NCBI GenBank assembly: GCA_913060515.1
Contig: CAJXRZ010000006.1
Location: 62,001-126,000 of the forward strand
Direction: 5' to 3'
Source of the DNA: an uncultured Pseudomonadota bacterium
GTDB taxonomy: Bacteria > Myxococcota_A > UBA796 > CAJQPC01
Length of the DNA: 64,000 nt
The translations under genes and the position numbers were made by a program. Positions within the stretch are counted from its first letter, which is position 1, and every line of letters starts with the position of its first letter. The notes below the pieces were generated by a model that was not told where the DNA came from, did no database searches, and saw nothing but the letters and a program-made list of their open reading frames with translations. Positions 7,685-16,452 of the stretch are shown here, piece after piece.

Positions 7685-9547
7685 ATGAAAGCCAAGACTT
7701 GGCTCGCTCTGGAATGGGCGGTCTACATTTTTGCTGCGCTTCTGGCGATTGCGCCAGCGCTCAAGGCGAATCACGTCGTTGGCGACGGCGTCGATATGTA
7801 CGGCACCATTTGGTTCTATTGGTGGATCCAAGAGTGCATTCAGACGTGGTCCGACCCAGGCTTTACGGACTGGTTTTTCTACCCATTGGGGAAGGACATC
7901 TTTGCCCACACGGGCAACAACTTTGTAGATGCCGCCTTTGCCGCGCCATTTTACTGGGTCTTTGGCAGTCCTGGATACCACCGTTGGTTCATCCTCTCGC
8001 TGTTGCTGGCAAACGCGGCGACCTTTCGCGTCTTCGCCAAGGGCGTGTTCACCTCGAAGTGGGCTGTGTTCGTTTCCACCCTGGTGTGGATGCTCAATCC
8101 CTTTGTGCTCTTTGAGATCACATGTGGACGAAGCACGCAGGCCTTCTTGCCCTTCATGCCGCTGGCCTTCCACTTCTTGATTCAGATGGAGAGCCGAGAC
8201 AAGGGCTGGCAGTGGTGGGGACTTCCGGCTCTGGCAGGGCTCTTCGTTGCGCTCCAGGGTTGGACCTACTGGTTCATGGGCTACTTCATGGCCCTCGTCA
8301 TCTTGCCCATGGCTGCTTGGGCGATCTGGCAGAGCAAAGACCGAAAGACGCTGCTGGCTCGCTACTTGATCGCCGGAGCCGTTTGTTTGGTGTGCGTGGC
8401 GCCAGCAGGCTTCGCCATCAGTGGTTTGGCCAGCGAGGGAGAGGTCCCGGGATTGGTCGACGTCGCTTCGGTCGACCTCTTTGCCCCCCCAGGGGCGATC
8501 GCGAACAACGTGAGTCCCTTCCTCCATGGGTGGATCTTCGCTGAGTTCATGGGCACACCGCTGCTCATCAGCTTTGCTTGGCTGCCGCTACTTCTGGCTT
8601 GGCTCGTCTTTGGCAAGGACCGCCTGCGCTTTGTTGTCGGCTTCTTCTTGGTCTGGCTGTTTGCGATCGGGCCTGTGATTCATCCGCCGGTGCCCAATCC
8701 CCCGGTTTGGGCCGTCGATCCGCTGTACATGGCGGCCTACCACTACCTGCCCTTCTTTGATCGACTCTGGTTTCCCTATCGAATGGTGGTGATGTGCTTC
8801 TTCATCCTCTGTTTCGGAGCTGGGCAGCTTGTTGAGCGATTCGAGAAGCGCATCCCGGTTTGGGGTGTCCCCGTCGCCTTGGGCCTCTTCCTTGCGGTGA
8901 CGCTTGGGGAGCAGGCACGACTGAGGGTCTTTCCCTTTGTCAGCAAGGACCTCACTTTGCCAGCCACCTACGAGATGATCCGGGACAACCCAGGCAAAGT
9001 GATGCACTTGCCCTTCGGAATCAGTCAGCCCTCCATCGTCTGGCAGACCTTCTACGAGCAAAAGATGTTTGGTGGCATGGGGGAGAACGCCTCCATTCTG
9101 CTTCCAGATGGCTTCGACAAGCGCATTCGGAGGAACAGCTTCATCCGAACGCTCATCCAGATCGGGCGCACACCACGTTTGCCAGCGAACAAGTACAACC
9201 CGGTGCACCGGGAGGCCTTCGAGCGAGAGGGCTTCCGTTGGGTTGTCTTCCACAGGGATTTGCAGGAAGGCGTCGCCAACCAGAGGGGCGTTGCAAATCC
9301 CGAGACTTACGCTTTTGCGGCGACGGAACGTCTCGTGGAATTGCTGGGGCCGCCAGTCTCGGTGGAAGGGGTCTTGGTCACCTGGGACCTGAGCCAAGAA
9401 CACGGACCCCTTTCCGGCTACGAGCCCGGCCCTGGGCTGCTCACAGTACGTGACTGGAAAAGCAGTATTGAAACCCCTGCATATGAGAAGGCGCTTCAAG
9501 ACGCGGGTCGGCTTCCTGGCCCTCCCCAGCTGCGTAGAGACGACTGA
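7685..9547 (+). CDS. Large multi-pass membrane protein, GT-C glycosyltransferase-like
   Basis: About 620 aa with roughly 11-13 transmembrane helices followed by a soluble C-terminal domain (about residues 420-620). The first external loop after helix 1 carries acidic residues (GDGVDMYGT) where GT-C glycosyltransferases place their catalytic Asp; this and the topology suggest a lipid-linked sugar or mannosyl-type transferase. I chose ATG 7685 (MKAKTWL) because the nine upstream codons look non-coding. A protein of similar architecture lies at 46045-47613. The activity is inferred from topology only. Confidence 0.8.
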   Translation: MKAKTWLALEWAVYIFAALLAIAPALKANHVVGDGVDMYGTIWFYWWIQECIQTWSDPGFTDWFFYPLGKDIFAHTGNNFVDAAFAAPFYWVFGSPGYHRWFILSLLLANAATFRVFAKGVFTSKWAVFVSTLVWMLNPFVLFEITCGRSTQAFLPFMPLAFHFLIQMESRDKGWQWWGLPALAGLFVALQGWTYWFMGYFMALVILPMAAWAIWQSKDRKTLLARYLIAGAVCLVCVAPAGFAISGLASEGEVPGLVDVASVDLFAPPGAIANNVSPFLHGWIFAEFMGTPLLISFAWLPLLLAWLVFGKDRLRFVVGFFLVWLFAIGPVIHPPVPNPPVWAVDPLYMAAYHYLPFFDRLWFPYRMVVMCFFILCFGAGQLVERFEKRIPVWGVPVALGLFLAVTLGEQARLRVFPFVSKDLTLPATYEMIRDNPGKVMHLPFGISQPSIVWQTFYEQKMFGGMGENASILLPDGFDKRIRRNSFIRTLIQIGRTPRLPANKYNPVHREAFEREGFRWVVFHRDLQEGVANQRGVANPETYAFAATERLVELLGPPVSVEGVLVTWDLSQEHGPLSGYEPGPGLLTVRDWKSSIETPAYEKALQDAGRLPGPPQLRRDD

Positions 9548-9620
9548 GCGCGACTTACAAGAGTTGCCCCTTGCCCTAGCGCCCTACATGGATAGGGTTG
9601 GACACAGAAATGGAGCTTTC

Positions 9621-12062
9621 ATGACCTCTGATACACCCGGACCCGAGCAGGAAGCCAGCAATCTGCCACCGGAGCTCGATCTCCCGGTCCTGGCGATTCG
9701 CAACACCGTCATCTTCCCGGTGCTTGCCTTCCCCATCAATGTTGGACGCGACAAGTCCCTCAAGGCGATTGAGGAGGCGATGGCAGGAGACCAGCTCCTC
9801 GCGATCGTGGCCCAGCGCGACGCCAAGAACGAGGACCCAAGCACCGACGAGCTGCACCAAACGGGAACGGTTGTTCGCATCCTGAAATCTGTCATCATGC
9901 CGGGCAACAAGCTCAACGTGATCATCCAGGGTCTCTCCCGGATTCAGATCAAAGAGTGGCAGCAGACGGACCCCTACCTCTCTGCGCGGGTCTCCACCCA
10001 TCCGCAGCCAGAGGCCGAGGGACGCGAGTTCGACAAGCTGCTCAGCCAGCTCCGCGAGCTCGCTCGCCGCATCATCGATCTCTCGCCGCACATCCCCAGT
10101 GAGGCGAGCTTCCTGGTTCGCTCCATCGACAACCCGGGAATGCTGGCCGACATCGTCGCGACGAACCTGAGCATTGGCGTAGAGGAGAAGCAGGAGCTGC
10201 TGGAGACCTTGGACGCCAAGGAGCGCATCGAGAAGGTGATCGTTCTCCTCCAGAAGGAGATTCAGGTCCTGGAGCTCTCCAACAAGATCCAGACCGAGGT
10301 CAAGGGGGAGATGGACAAGGCGCAGCGCGAGTACTTCTTGCGTGAGCAGCTCAAGGCCATCCAGAAGGAGCTCGGCGAGGTTGATGAGCGTCAAGAGGAG
10401 TTCGAAGACCTCAAGACGAAGATCAAGCAAGCCCGTATGCCCCGTGAAGCGGAGCAGGCTGCCTACAAGGAGCTCAAGCGCATGGCGCGCATGTCTCCTG
10501 GTGCTGCCGAGTACACCGTCGCGCGCACCTACCTGGACTGGTTGGTCGACCTCCCTTGGGAGAAGGAGACCGAGGACCACCTGGACGTCAAGAGCGCGCA
10601 GGTCATCCTGGACGAGGACCACTACGGCCTGGAGAAGGTCAAGCAACGCATCGTTGAGTACCTGGCTGTTCTCCAGCTCAAGCGTGACCTGAAGGGTCCC
10701 ATCCTCTGCTTGGTGGGCCCTCCTGGTGTTGGCAAGACCTCCTTGGCCAAGTCCGTGTCTCGCGCACTGGGTCGCAAGATGGTCCGCATGTCCCTTGGTG
10801 GCGTGCGCGACGAGGCTGAGATTCGCGGTCACCGCCGCACCTACATCGGCTCCTTGCCAGGCAAGGTCATCAAGTCCCTGAAGAAGGCTGGAACCCGCAA
10901 CCCGGTGTTCATCCTGGACGAGATCGACAAGCTGGGCAGCGACTCCCGAGGCGATCCCAGCTCCGCTCTGCTGGAGGTCTTGGACCCCGAGCAGAACGAC
11001 ACCTTCGCCGACCACTACTTGGACCTGCCTTTTGACTTGAGCAAGGTCATGTTCATCGCTACGGCAAACGTGGCGCAGAACATCCCCGGTCCATTGCTGG
11101 ACCGCATGGAGGTCATCACCATCCCCGGGTACACGCCCGAGGACAAGCTGAAGATCGGACGCAACTACCTGCTTGAGTCGGTTCGCAAGGACCACGGACT
11201 CACTGCCGAGCAGTTCGACTTGAGCGACGATGCGATTCGTCGCCTCATCATGAGCTACACCCGCGAGGCGGGCGTTCGCTCCCTCAAGCGCGAGCTCGCA
11301 GCCTGTGCGCGTTGGGCTGCTCGCAAGATCGCTGGCGGTGACGAAGAGTCCGTCATGATCGAAGTGGACATGATTGAAGAGGTTCGCGGTCCGATTCACT
11401 TCTTCTCGGAAGTGGCAGAGAAGGACCCTGTCGCGGGTGTCTGCACCGGCTTGGCCTGGACCTCTGTTGGTGGCGACATCCTCTTCATCGAGGCCACCCG
11501 CATGCGCGGCAAGGGCAACATGGCCCTGTCCGGTTCCTTGGGTGATGTGATGAAGGAGTCCGTGGGTGTGGCCCGCTCCTACATCCGCTCCATGGCTGGA
11601 GAGCTGGGCGTGGACTACTCGGTCTTCGAGACCGAAGACATCCATGTTCACGTGCCTTCGGGTGCTGTCCCCAAGGACGGTCCTTCGGCTGGTGTGACCA
11701 TGCTGACGGCCATCGTGTCCCTGCTCACTGACATTCCCATTGACCCAACCATCGCCATGACTGGCGAGGCCACGCTTCGCGGTGCCGTGTTGCCAGTGGG
11801 CGGCGTCAAGGAGAAGGTCTTGGCTGCGCATCGCGCAGGAATCAAGACGGTCATCCTGCCGGCCAAGAACGAGAAGGACTTGGTCGAGGTTCCTGACGAG
11901 ATCAAGGCGGAGCTCACCTTCCACTTTGCCAGTCGCATGGAGCAGGTCCTGGACATCGTCTTGGGCAAGGAGAAGCTGGCCCAGAAGGCCGCTGACCTGA
12001 AGGTCGCTCAAGACAAGAAGGCGGCTGACAAGGCTGCCGAGAAGGCCGCTGCTTCCACTTGA
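9621..12062 (+). CDS. lon: ATP-dependent protease Lon
   Basis: An 813-aa Lon protease that degrades damaged and regulatory proteins in the cytoplasm. Order: N-terminal substrate-binding LON domain (about 20-210), coiled-coil linker, AAA+ module with Walker A GPPGVGKTS (about 366-374) and Walker B FILDEIDK (430-437), and a C-terminal Ser-Lys protease domain with nucleophile Ser689 (GPSAG) and Lys732 (GGVKEK). All key residues are present. ATG 9621 is chosen because homology begins there. The C-terminus has an extra Ala/Lys-rich tail (about the last 25 residues). A hairpin follows the stop. Confidence 0.98.
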   Translation: MTSDTPGPEQEASNLPPELDLPVLAIRNTVIFPVLAFPINVGRDKSLKAIEEAMAGDQLLAIVAQRDAKNEDPSTDELHQTGTVVRILKSVIMPGNKLNVIIQGLSRIQIKEWQQTDPYLSARVSTHPQPEAEGREFDKLLSQLRELARRIIDLSPHIPSEASFLVRSIDNPGMLADIVATNLSIGVEEKQELLETLDAKERIEKVIVLLQKEIQVLELSNKIQTEVKGEMDKAQREYFLREQLKAIQKELGEVDERQEEFEDLKTKIKQARMPREAEQAAYKELKRMARMSPGAAEYTVARTYLDWLVDLPWEKETEDHLDVKSAQVILDEDHYGLEKVKQRIVEYLAVLQLKRDLKGPILCLVGPPGVGKTSLAKSVSRALGRKMVRMSLGGVRDEAEIRGHRRTYIGSLPGKVIKSLKKAGTRNPVFILDEIDKLGSDSRGDPSSALLEVLDPEQNDTFADHYLDLPFDLSKVMFIATANVAQNIPGPLLDRMEVITIPGYTPEDKLKIGRNYLLESVRKDHGLTAEQFDLSDDAIRRLIMSYTREAGVRSLKRELAACARWAARKIAGGDEESVMIEVDMIEEVRGPIHFFSEVAEKDPVAGVCTGLAWTSVGGDILFIEATRMRGKGNMALSGSLGDVMKESVGVARSYIRSMAGELGVDYSVFETEDIHVHVPSGAVPKDGPSAGVTMLTAIVSLLTDIPIDPTIAMTGEATLRGAVLPVGGVKEKVLAAHRAGIKTVILPAKNEKDLVEVPDEIKAELTFHFASRMEQVLDIVLGKEKLAQKAADLKVAQDKKAADKAAEKAAAST

Positions 12063-12093
12063 TGTGGTGAGCGCTGACTTCTGAGCGAAGTTG

Positions 12094-12130
12094 AGGGCCG
12101 TCCCATTGCTGGGGCGGCCCTCTCTCCTTG
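12094..12130 (+). terminator. Hairpin terminator after lon
   Basis: An 11-bp stem agggccgtccc / ggggcggccct (one wobble) with a 6-base loop, followed by ctctccttgt. The T-tract is weak, so it may be an imperfect intrinsic terminator. Confidence 0.6.
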
Positions 12131-12200
12131 TGGGAGAGGATCCCCGCGCCGAGGGCAGGCCTGAGCTGTTAGGGAAGGGGGCACCAGAACCAGGGTGAGC

Positions 12201-13712
12201 ATGAACCTTCGACCCTTCAAACGAGTCCTTGTAGCCAACCGCGGCGAGATCGCTGTTCGCATCATCCGTGCATGCGCCGAAGAAGGCCTGGAGACGGTTG
12301 CGGTCTACTCAGATGTTGACCGCGATGCGCGACATGTGCGCATGGCGACCTACGCGGTGCACATTGGCGCGGCGCCGGCCGCTGAGTCCTACTTGGTCTC
12401 AGAGCGCATTCTGCAGGTGGCGCGGGACACCGGCGCCGATGCGGTTCACCCAGGCTACGGTTTCCTGAGTGAGAACGCTGGTTTTGCACAGGCCGTGATC
12501 GACGCTGGAATGGTCTGGATTGGGGCGCCCCCCGAGTCCATCATTGGCATGGGCTCCAAGACGGGCTCGCGTCAGCGGATGACCGCAGCCGGAGTCCCTG
12601 TCGTCCCCGGTACTGTGGAGGCGTTGCATGACGAGGCCGAGGTGCTCCGGGTGGCCACTGAGATTGGCTTCCCAGTCATGCTCAAGGCCAGCGCGGGTGG
12701 CGGCGGCAAGGGCATGCGCAAGGTCGACAACGCCGACGGCCTGGTGTCCGCCTTCCGCTCTGCCAGGGGCGAGGCCAAGGCGAGCTTTGGTGACGACGCT
12801 GTGTACATGGAGAAGTTCGTGGTCAATCCACGACACGTCGAGATCCAAGTGCTGGCCGACGGTCACGGGAACATCGTCCACCTCTTTGAGCGGGACTGCT
12901 CCATTCAGCGCCGCAATCAGAAGGTGATTGAAGAATGCCCATGTCCGGTTCTGCCGGAAGAGACCCGCCAGGCCATGGCCTCGGTTGCGGTCAAGGCCAC
13001 GGGTGCTGTGAACTACGTTGGGGCCGGGACTGTGGAGTTCCTGCTCGGCGGAGACGGCTCCTTCTACTTCCTGGAGATGAACACGCGCCTGCAGGTGGAG
13101 CACCCCATCACCGAGGCCATCACGGGCGTGGACCTGGCGCGCGCGCAGCTCCGGGTCGCTGCCGGTGAGCCGCTCTGGTTCAAGCAGTCAGACCTGAAGA
13201 TCAACGGCCATGCTATTGAGTGTCGCGTGTACGCCGAGGACCCGGAAGCGAACTTTGCACCGGCTCCGGGGCTCATTCAGGACTACCGTGAGCCGGGAGG
13301 CCCCTTCGTGCGCGTGGACTCCGGGGTCAGCGCCGGCTCAGAGGTGCCCATCTACTACGACCCCATGATTGCCAAGCTTGTGGTCTGGGGACGCACCCGT
13401 CAGGAGTGCATCGAGCGCACCGACCGGGCGCTGCGGGAGTACCGCATCACCGGCATCAAGACTTCGCTCGGCTTCTTCCGCAAGGTGCTCAGAGACGAGC
13501 GCTTCCTGGCGGGTGAGTACACCACTGGCTTTATTACCCCTGAGTTCCTTGAGGACTTGGAAGAGGTTCGCAGCGACGAGGTGGCCTGCATTGCGGCAGC
13601 CATCGCCCAACTGGACCATGATCTCAAGCCCGCCCGAGCTGCAAGCAGCGGCAGCGGCGGCTCCAACTGGAAGCGCGCGGCGACGTGGCGCAGCACCCAC
13701 AGGATGCGCTGA
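12201..13712 (+). CDS. accC: Biotin carboxylase (acyl-CoA carboxylase alpha subunit)
   Basis: About 503 aa. The biotin carboxylase fold is complete: N-terminal RVLVANRGEIAVRIIR, ATP-grasp glycine-rich loop SAGGGGKGM (about 160-168), the HVEIQVLAD and ERDCSIQRRNQK active-site segments, EMNTRLQVEHP, and a C-terminal biotin carboxylase domain. It carboxylates biotin on the carrier encoded next, using bicarbonate and ATP. The last about 40 residues are unusual and Ser/Gly/Arg-rich. A GTG two codons upstream (12195) is an alternative start. The stop overlaps the next ATG (ATGA). No carboxyltransferase gene is in view, so acetyl-, propionyl- or other acyl-CoA specificity cannot be decided. Confidence 0.95.
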   Translation: MNLRPFKRVLVANRGEIAVRIIRACAEEGLETVAVYSDVDRDARHVRMATYAVHIGAAPAAESYLVSERILQVARDTGADAVHPGYGFLSENAGFAQAVIDAGMVWIGAPPESIIGMGSKTGSRQRMTAAGVPVVPGTVEALHDEAEVLRVATEIGFPVMLKASAGGGGKGMRKVDNADGLVSAFRSARGEAKASFGDDAVYMEKFVVNPRHVEIQVLADGHGNIVHLFERDCSIQRRNQKVIEECPCPVLPEETRQAMASVAVKATGAVNYVGAGTVEFLLGGDGSFYFLEMNTRLQVEHPITEAITGVDLARAQLRVAAGEPLWFKQSDLKINGHAIECRVYAEDPEANFAPAPGLIQDYREPGGPFVRVDSGVSAGSEVPIYYDPMIAKLVVWGRTRQECIERTDRALREYRITGIKTSLGFFRKVLRDERFLAGEYTTGFITPEFLEDLEEVRSDEVACIAAAIAQLDHDLKPARAASSGSGGSNWKRAATWRSTHRMR

Positions 13713-14215
13713 TGCACTACGACGTGACCCTGGATGGCAAGACCCGAAGCGTTGAGATTGAGCGCGTAGGGGAGGACTACGTTCGTGTCGTGATCGACGA
13801 CGGCGAGCCTGTGGTCGTGGAGCGGCGCGCCTTGAGCGGCGGCATGAGCTTGGTCATTGATGGCAAGAGCTTCGATGCGGGCCTGGTCAAGCGTGAAGCA
13901 GGCTGGGACGTCTCCATCCTTGGTGTTCAGCACCCGGTGGAGGTCCTGGACCCCCGCAAGAAGGCCCTTCGGCTGGCCGGTGGCGCTGGCGAGGGCAAGC
14001 TCAAGTCCTCTATGCCTGGACGCGTGGTCTCCATCCTGGTCGAGGACGGCGCCGTGGTCGAGAAGGGCCAAGCGGTCATCATCATCGAGGCGATGAAGAT
14101 GGAGAACGAGGTCAAAGCCCCCGTTTCCGGAACCGTCTCTGGAATCCAGGTGACGCCGGGCCAAGCGGTGGATGCCGGGGCTCCGCTCCTGACCATCACT
14201 GCTGAGAGCGAGTAG
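13712..14215 (+). CDS. Biotin carboxyl carrier protein of an acyl-CoA carboxylase
   Basis: A 167-aa protein. The C-terminal biotinyl/lipoyl domain (about residues 97-167) holds the EAMKMEN motif, with Lys129 the expected biotin attachment site; the N-terminal about 90 residues form a beta-rich region as in the BT/linker domains of propionyl-type carboxylases. It carries CO2 between the biotin carboxylase encoded just upstream and an unseen carboxyltransferase. The ATG overlaps the upstream TGA, so subunits are made in a coupled fashion. The gene meets the tatC gene stop to stop with no gap. Confidence 0.95.
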   Translation: MHYDVTLDGKTRSVEIERVGEDYVRVVIDDGEPVVVERRALSGGMSLVIDGKSFDAGLVKREAGWDVSILGVQHPVEVLDPRKKALRLAGGAGEGKLKSSMPGRVVSILVEDGAVVEKGQAVIIIEAMKMENEVKAPVSGTVSGIQVTPGQAVDAGAPLLTITAESE

Positions 14216-15076
14216 CTAGCCCTTCGGGAAGGCTTCGTCCTTCGCCTCTTTTGGGACCGGCTCGCCGTCCTCGCCGCGCACCTTGGTGCTGAAAGCGAAG
14301 GAGATGCCGATGCTCATGCAGTAGAGCAAGAGCAGAGGGCCAGCCATGAGGGTCTGGGTCAGGGGATCCGGTGGCGTGATCACCGCTGAGATCACGAACA
14401 CTCCGACGATCGCGTAGCGGAAGAAGGCGATCATGTCCTTGTGGTCGATCAGCCCCATGCGGGAGATGAAGAAGACCACCACGGGCAGCTGGAAGCTGAA
14501 GCCGAAGGCGCCCAGAAGCTTGGTCGCCGTTCCCAGGTAGGAGTTCAGGCTGATGGCGGCCCCCGTGTCGAAGTCGAGCACGGAGAGGAAGAAGGCGAAG
14601 CCGTACTCGAAGATGACGAAGTAGCCGAAGCTGGCCCCCGTCAGGAAGAGCAGGGTCGAGGCCATCACCAGGGGAATGACGGTGCGCTTTTCGTTCTTGT
14701 ACAGACCTGGCGCCACGAAGGCCCAGACTTGGTAGAAGATGAAGGGGCTGGAGAGCAGCAAGCCGGCGATCACCGCTACCTTTAGGTAGGTGACCACCCC
14801 CTCCATGGGGTCGGTGATGACCAAGCTGTTCATCGACTCGGTGAGCTGGGCCTGCTCTGCTGGGGTCAATCCTTCGGTAGAGCCACGGGCTGCAAGCGCC
14901 CGCCGCATTGGATCGACCAGGAAGTCGAAGATGTAGCCGGAGAAGGCGCTTGCGATCCCGACGCCGATGCCGGCTGCGATGCCCGCGCGGATCAGACGGG
15001 TGCGCAGATCCGCGAGGTGCTCCATGATGGGCATGCGCGTGTCTTCGACCGGGTCCAGGGCGGGATCCTTTTTCAC
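14216..15076 (-). CDS. tatC: Sec-independent protein translocase TatC
   Basis: A 286-aa polytopic inner-membrane protein with six predicted helices. Family signatures are visible: HLADLRTRLI near the N-terminus (TatC E/DLR region), FYQVWAFVAPGLYKNEK (about 118-134), and the FGFSFQLPVVVFFISRMG segment. TatC recognises twin-arginine signal peptides and with TatA/TatB exports folded proteins. Starts at a GTG that overlaps the upstream tatB stop (GTGA). It carries a long loop between helices 1 and 2 (about 55-90) and a charged C-terminal tail. Confidence 0.97.
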   Translation of the reverse strand: MKKDPALDPVEDTRMPIMEHLADLRTRLIRAGIAAGIGVGIASAFSGYIFDFLVDPMRRALAARGSTEGLTPAEQAQLTESMNSLVITDPMEGVVTYLKVAVIAGLLLSSPFIFYQVWAFVAPGLYKNEKRTVIPLVMASTLLFLTGASFGYFVIFEYGFAFFLSVLDFDTGAAISLNSYLGTATKLLGAFGFSFQLPVVVFFISRMGLIDHKDMIAFFRYAIVGVFVISAVITPPDPLTQTLMAGPLLLLYCMSIGISFAFSTKVRGEDGEPVPKEAKDEAFPKG

Positions 15077-15495
15077 TCGCCCTCGCTCTTGGGCGCATCG
15101 GACTCAGGAGGGGCGGGTGCCTTCTGCTTGAGTTTGTCCAAGGCGGCCTCGGCTGCGGCGGTGTGTTCAGGAGGCTCAGGCTCCGTGGATGGCGTGGGCG
15201 TGGCGCTCCTTTCTGCGCGAGGGAAAGCTCCTCCATCCTTCTTGATGCGCTCCGCCTCTTCCTTTCGTCGGGCCAGCAGGGCCTCTCGACGTCGCTGGAT
15301 CTCCTCTGCCCGAGCTTCGGCGTCCACCTTGTCTACTTCCAGCGTGAAGGTTCGACGCAAATCATCGCTGGCCCGTCGAAGCTTGCCGTAGCTGCGCCCC
15401 AGAAAGCGAAGGAGCTTGGGCAAATCCGCTGGTCCGACGAAGACCAGAACCAGTGCCGCGATGAGGGCGATTTCGCCCCAGCCCAGGCCAAGCAC
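15073..15495 (-). CDS. tatB: Twin-arginine translocase subunit TatB/TatA
   Basis: A 140-aa protein with the Tat hallmark: one N-terminal helix (about residues 6-21) beginning GWGEIALIAALVLVFVGP, then LPKLLRFLGR and an amphipathic, charged helix to about residue 85, and a Pro/Glu/Ala-rich tail. The Glu at about residue 8 and the VGPADLPKLLR phrase favour TatB over TatA, but the two are hard to separate by eye. It starts at GTG 15495 and precedes tatC with a 4-base overlap. No separate second TatA gene is in the window. Confidence 0.9.
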   Translation of the reverse strand: MLGLGWGEIALIAALVLVFVGPADLPKLLRFLGRSYGKLRRASDDLRRTFTLEVDKVDAEARAEEIQRRREALLARRKEEAERIKKDGGAFPRAERSATPTPSTEPEPPEHTAAAEAALDKLKQKAPAPPESDAPKSEGE

Positions 15496-15574
15496 ATCTC
15501 TCCCGTGTGGGTTGTCTCTCGCCGGCTTATTCTACCAAGGGCCACCCCGCGAGGGCAGGGCCCAAGAGGACCCC

Positions 15575-16450
15575 ATGTGCCGTCTGTTCGGCTTTCGAAG
15601 CGCCGTGCCTTCCAGCACCCATCGCTCCCTGGTCGAGGCGGACAACGCCTTGGTGCAACAGGCACGCTTGCACCCCCACGGTTGGGGCATGGGCTACTTC
15701 GTGGGGCCCGACGCTTATGTGCTCAAGAGCGGGGATGCTGCCCACACATCAGATCGTTTCCGCCTGGCCAGCAGCCGCCTTCGGTCCCAGACCTTTGTCG
15801 TTCACGTGCGCCAAGCCACCGTCGGCGCCACCGACTACCTCAACGCGCACCCCTTCCGGCATGGCCGCTGGGTCTTTGCCCACAACGGCTCTCTGTGGGG
15901 CTTTGAGCACCTGGCTCCGGAGCTCCTGCGCTGGATCCCCGCCCAGCGAAGGGCGCTTATCCTTGGAGAGACGGACTCTGAGCACATCTTCCACTACCTG
16001 CTCTCTCAGCTCGAGGCGGCCGGGTGGTGTCCGAGTGGGCATCTGAGTGTCAGTGACGCGGCAGGTGCCGGAAAGGTGCTCAGCGAGGCCGTAAACCAGC
16101 TCTACATCTTGGCCGAAAAGCTGGGGCTTGAGCCACCGATCCTAAACTTCATCCTGACGGACGGCGAGGTCATGTTCGCCATGCGGGCCGGCAAGGCCCT
16201 CTACCTGAGCACCCAAAAGCACCACTGTCCGGATGCTGGGACCTGCCCAGAACCCAACAAGTTTTGTCTGCTTGATACCCGGCCCCAGAGCGAGCCGGTC
16301 AACCACATGCTCATCAGCTCGGAGCCCATCGGCCAAGACGACCGCTGGGAGACCCTCAAGCAGGGCGAGCTGGTGGCCTTGGGCCGTGACTGGCGCGTCT
16401 CCAGGCAGCCACCTCTGCCCAACTGGGCGCCCTCCAGCCGCGTGGAGTAG
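15575..16450 (+). CDS. Class II glutamine amidotransferase (YafJ/EgtC-like)
   Basis: A 291-aa protein that begins MCRLFGF: Cys2 becomes the N-terminal nucleophile after Met removal, as in Ntn-type glutamine amidotransferases. Other family marks are HPHGWGMGY (about 32-40), HVRQATVG (about 78-85) and FAHNGSLWGF (about 99-108). Relatives hydrolyse glutamine or gamma-glutamyl amides, for example in ergothioneine synthesis; no partner synthetase is adjacent, so the substrate is unknown. SD aagagga precedes the ATG. It is convergent with the TonB-like gene, 2 bases apart. Confidence 0.9.
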   Translation: MCRLFGFRSAVPSSTHRSLVEADNALVQQARLHPHGWGMGYFVGPDAYVLKSGDAAHTSDRFRLASSRLRSQTFVVHVRQATVGATDYLNAHPFRHGRWVFAHNGSLWGFEHLAPELLRWIPAQRRALILGETDSEHIFHYLLSQLEAAGWCPSGHLSVSDAAGAGKVLSEAVNQLYILAEKLGLEPPILNFILTDGEVMFAMRAGKALYLSTQKHHCPDAGTCPEPNKFCLLDTRPQSEPVNHMLISSEPIGQDDRWETLKQGELVALGRDWRVSRQPPLPNWAPSSRVE

Positions 16451-16452
16451 GG

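Noticed and set aside
9576-12011. Very long open frame on the minus strand opposite lon
   Set aside because: It is antisense to a fully motif-supported Lon gene; such shadow frames arise from GC-rich codon use. No domain visible.
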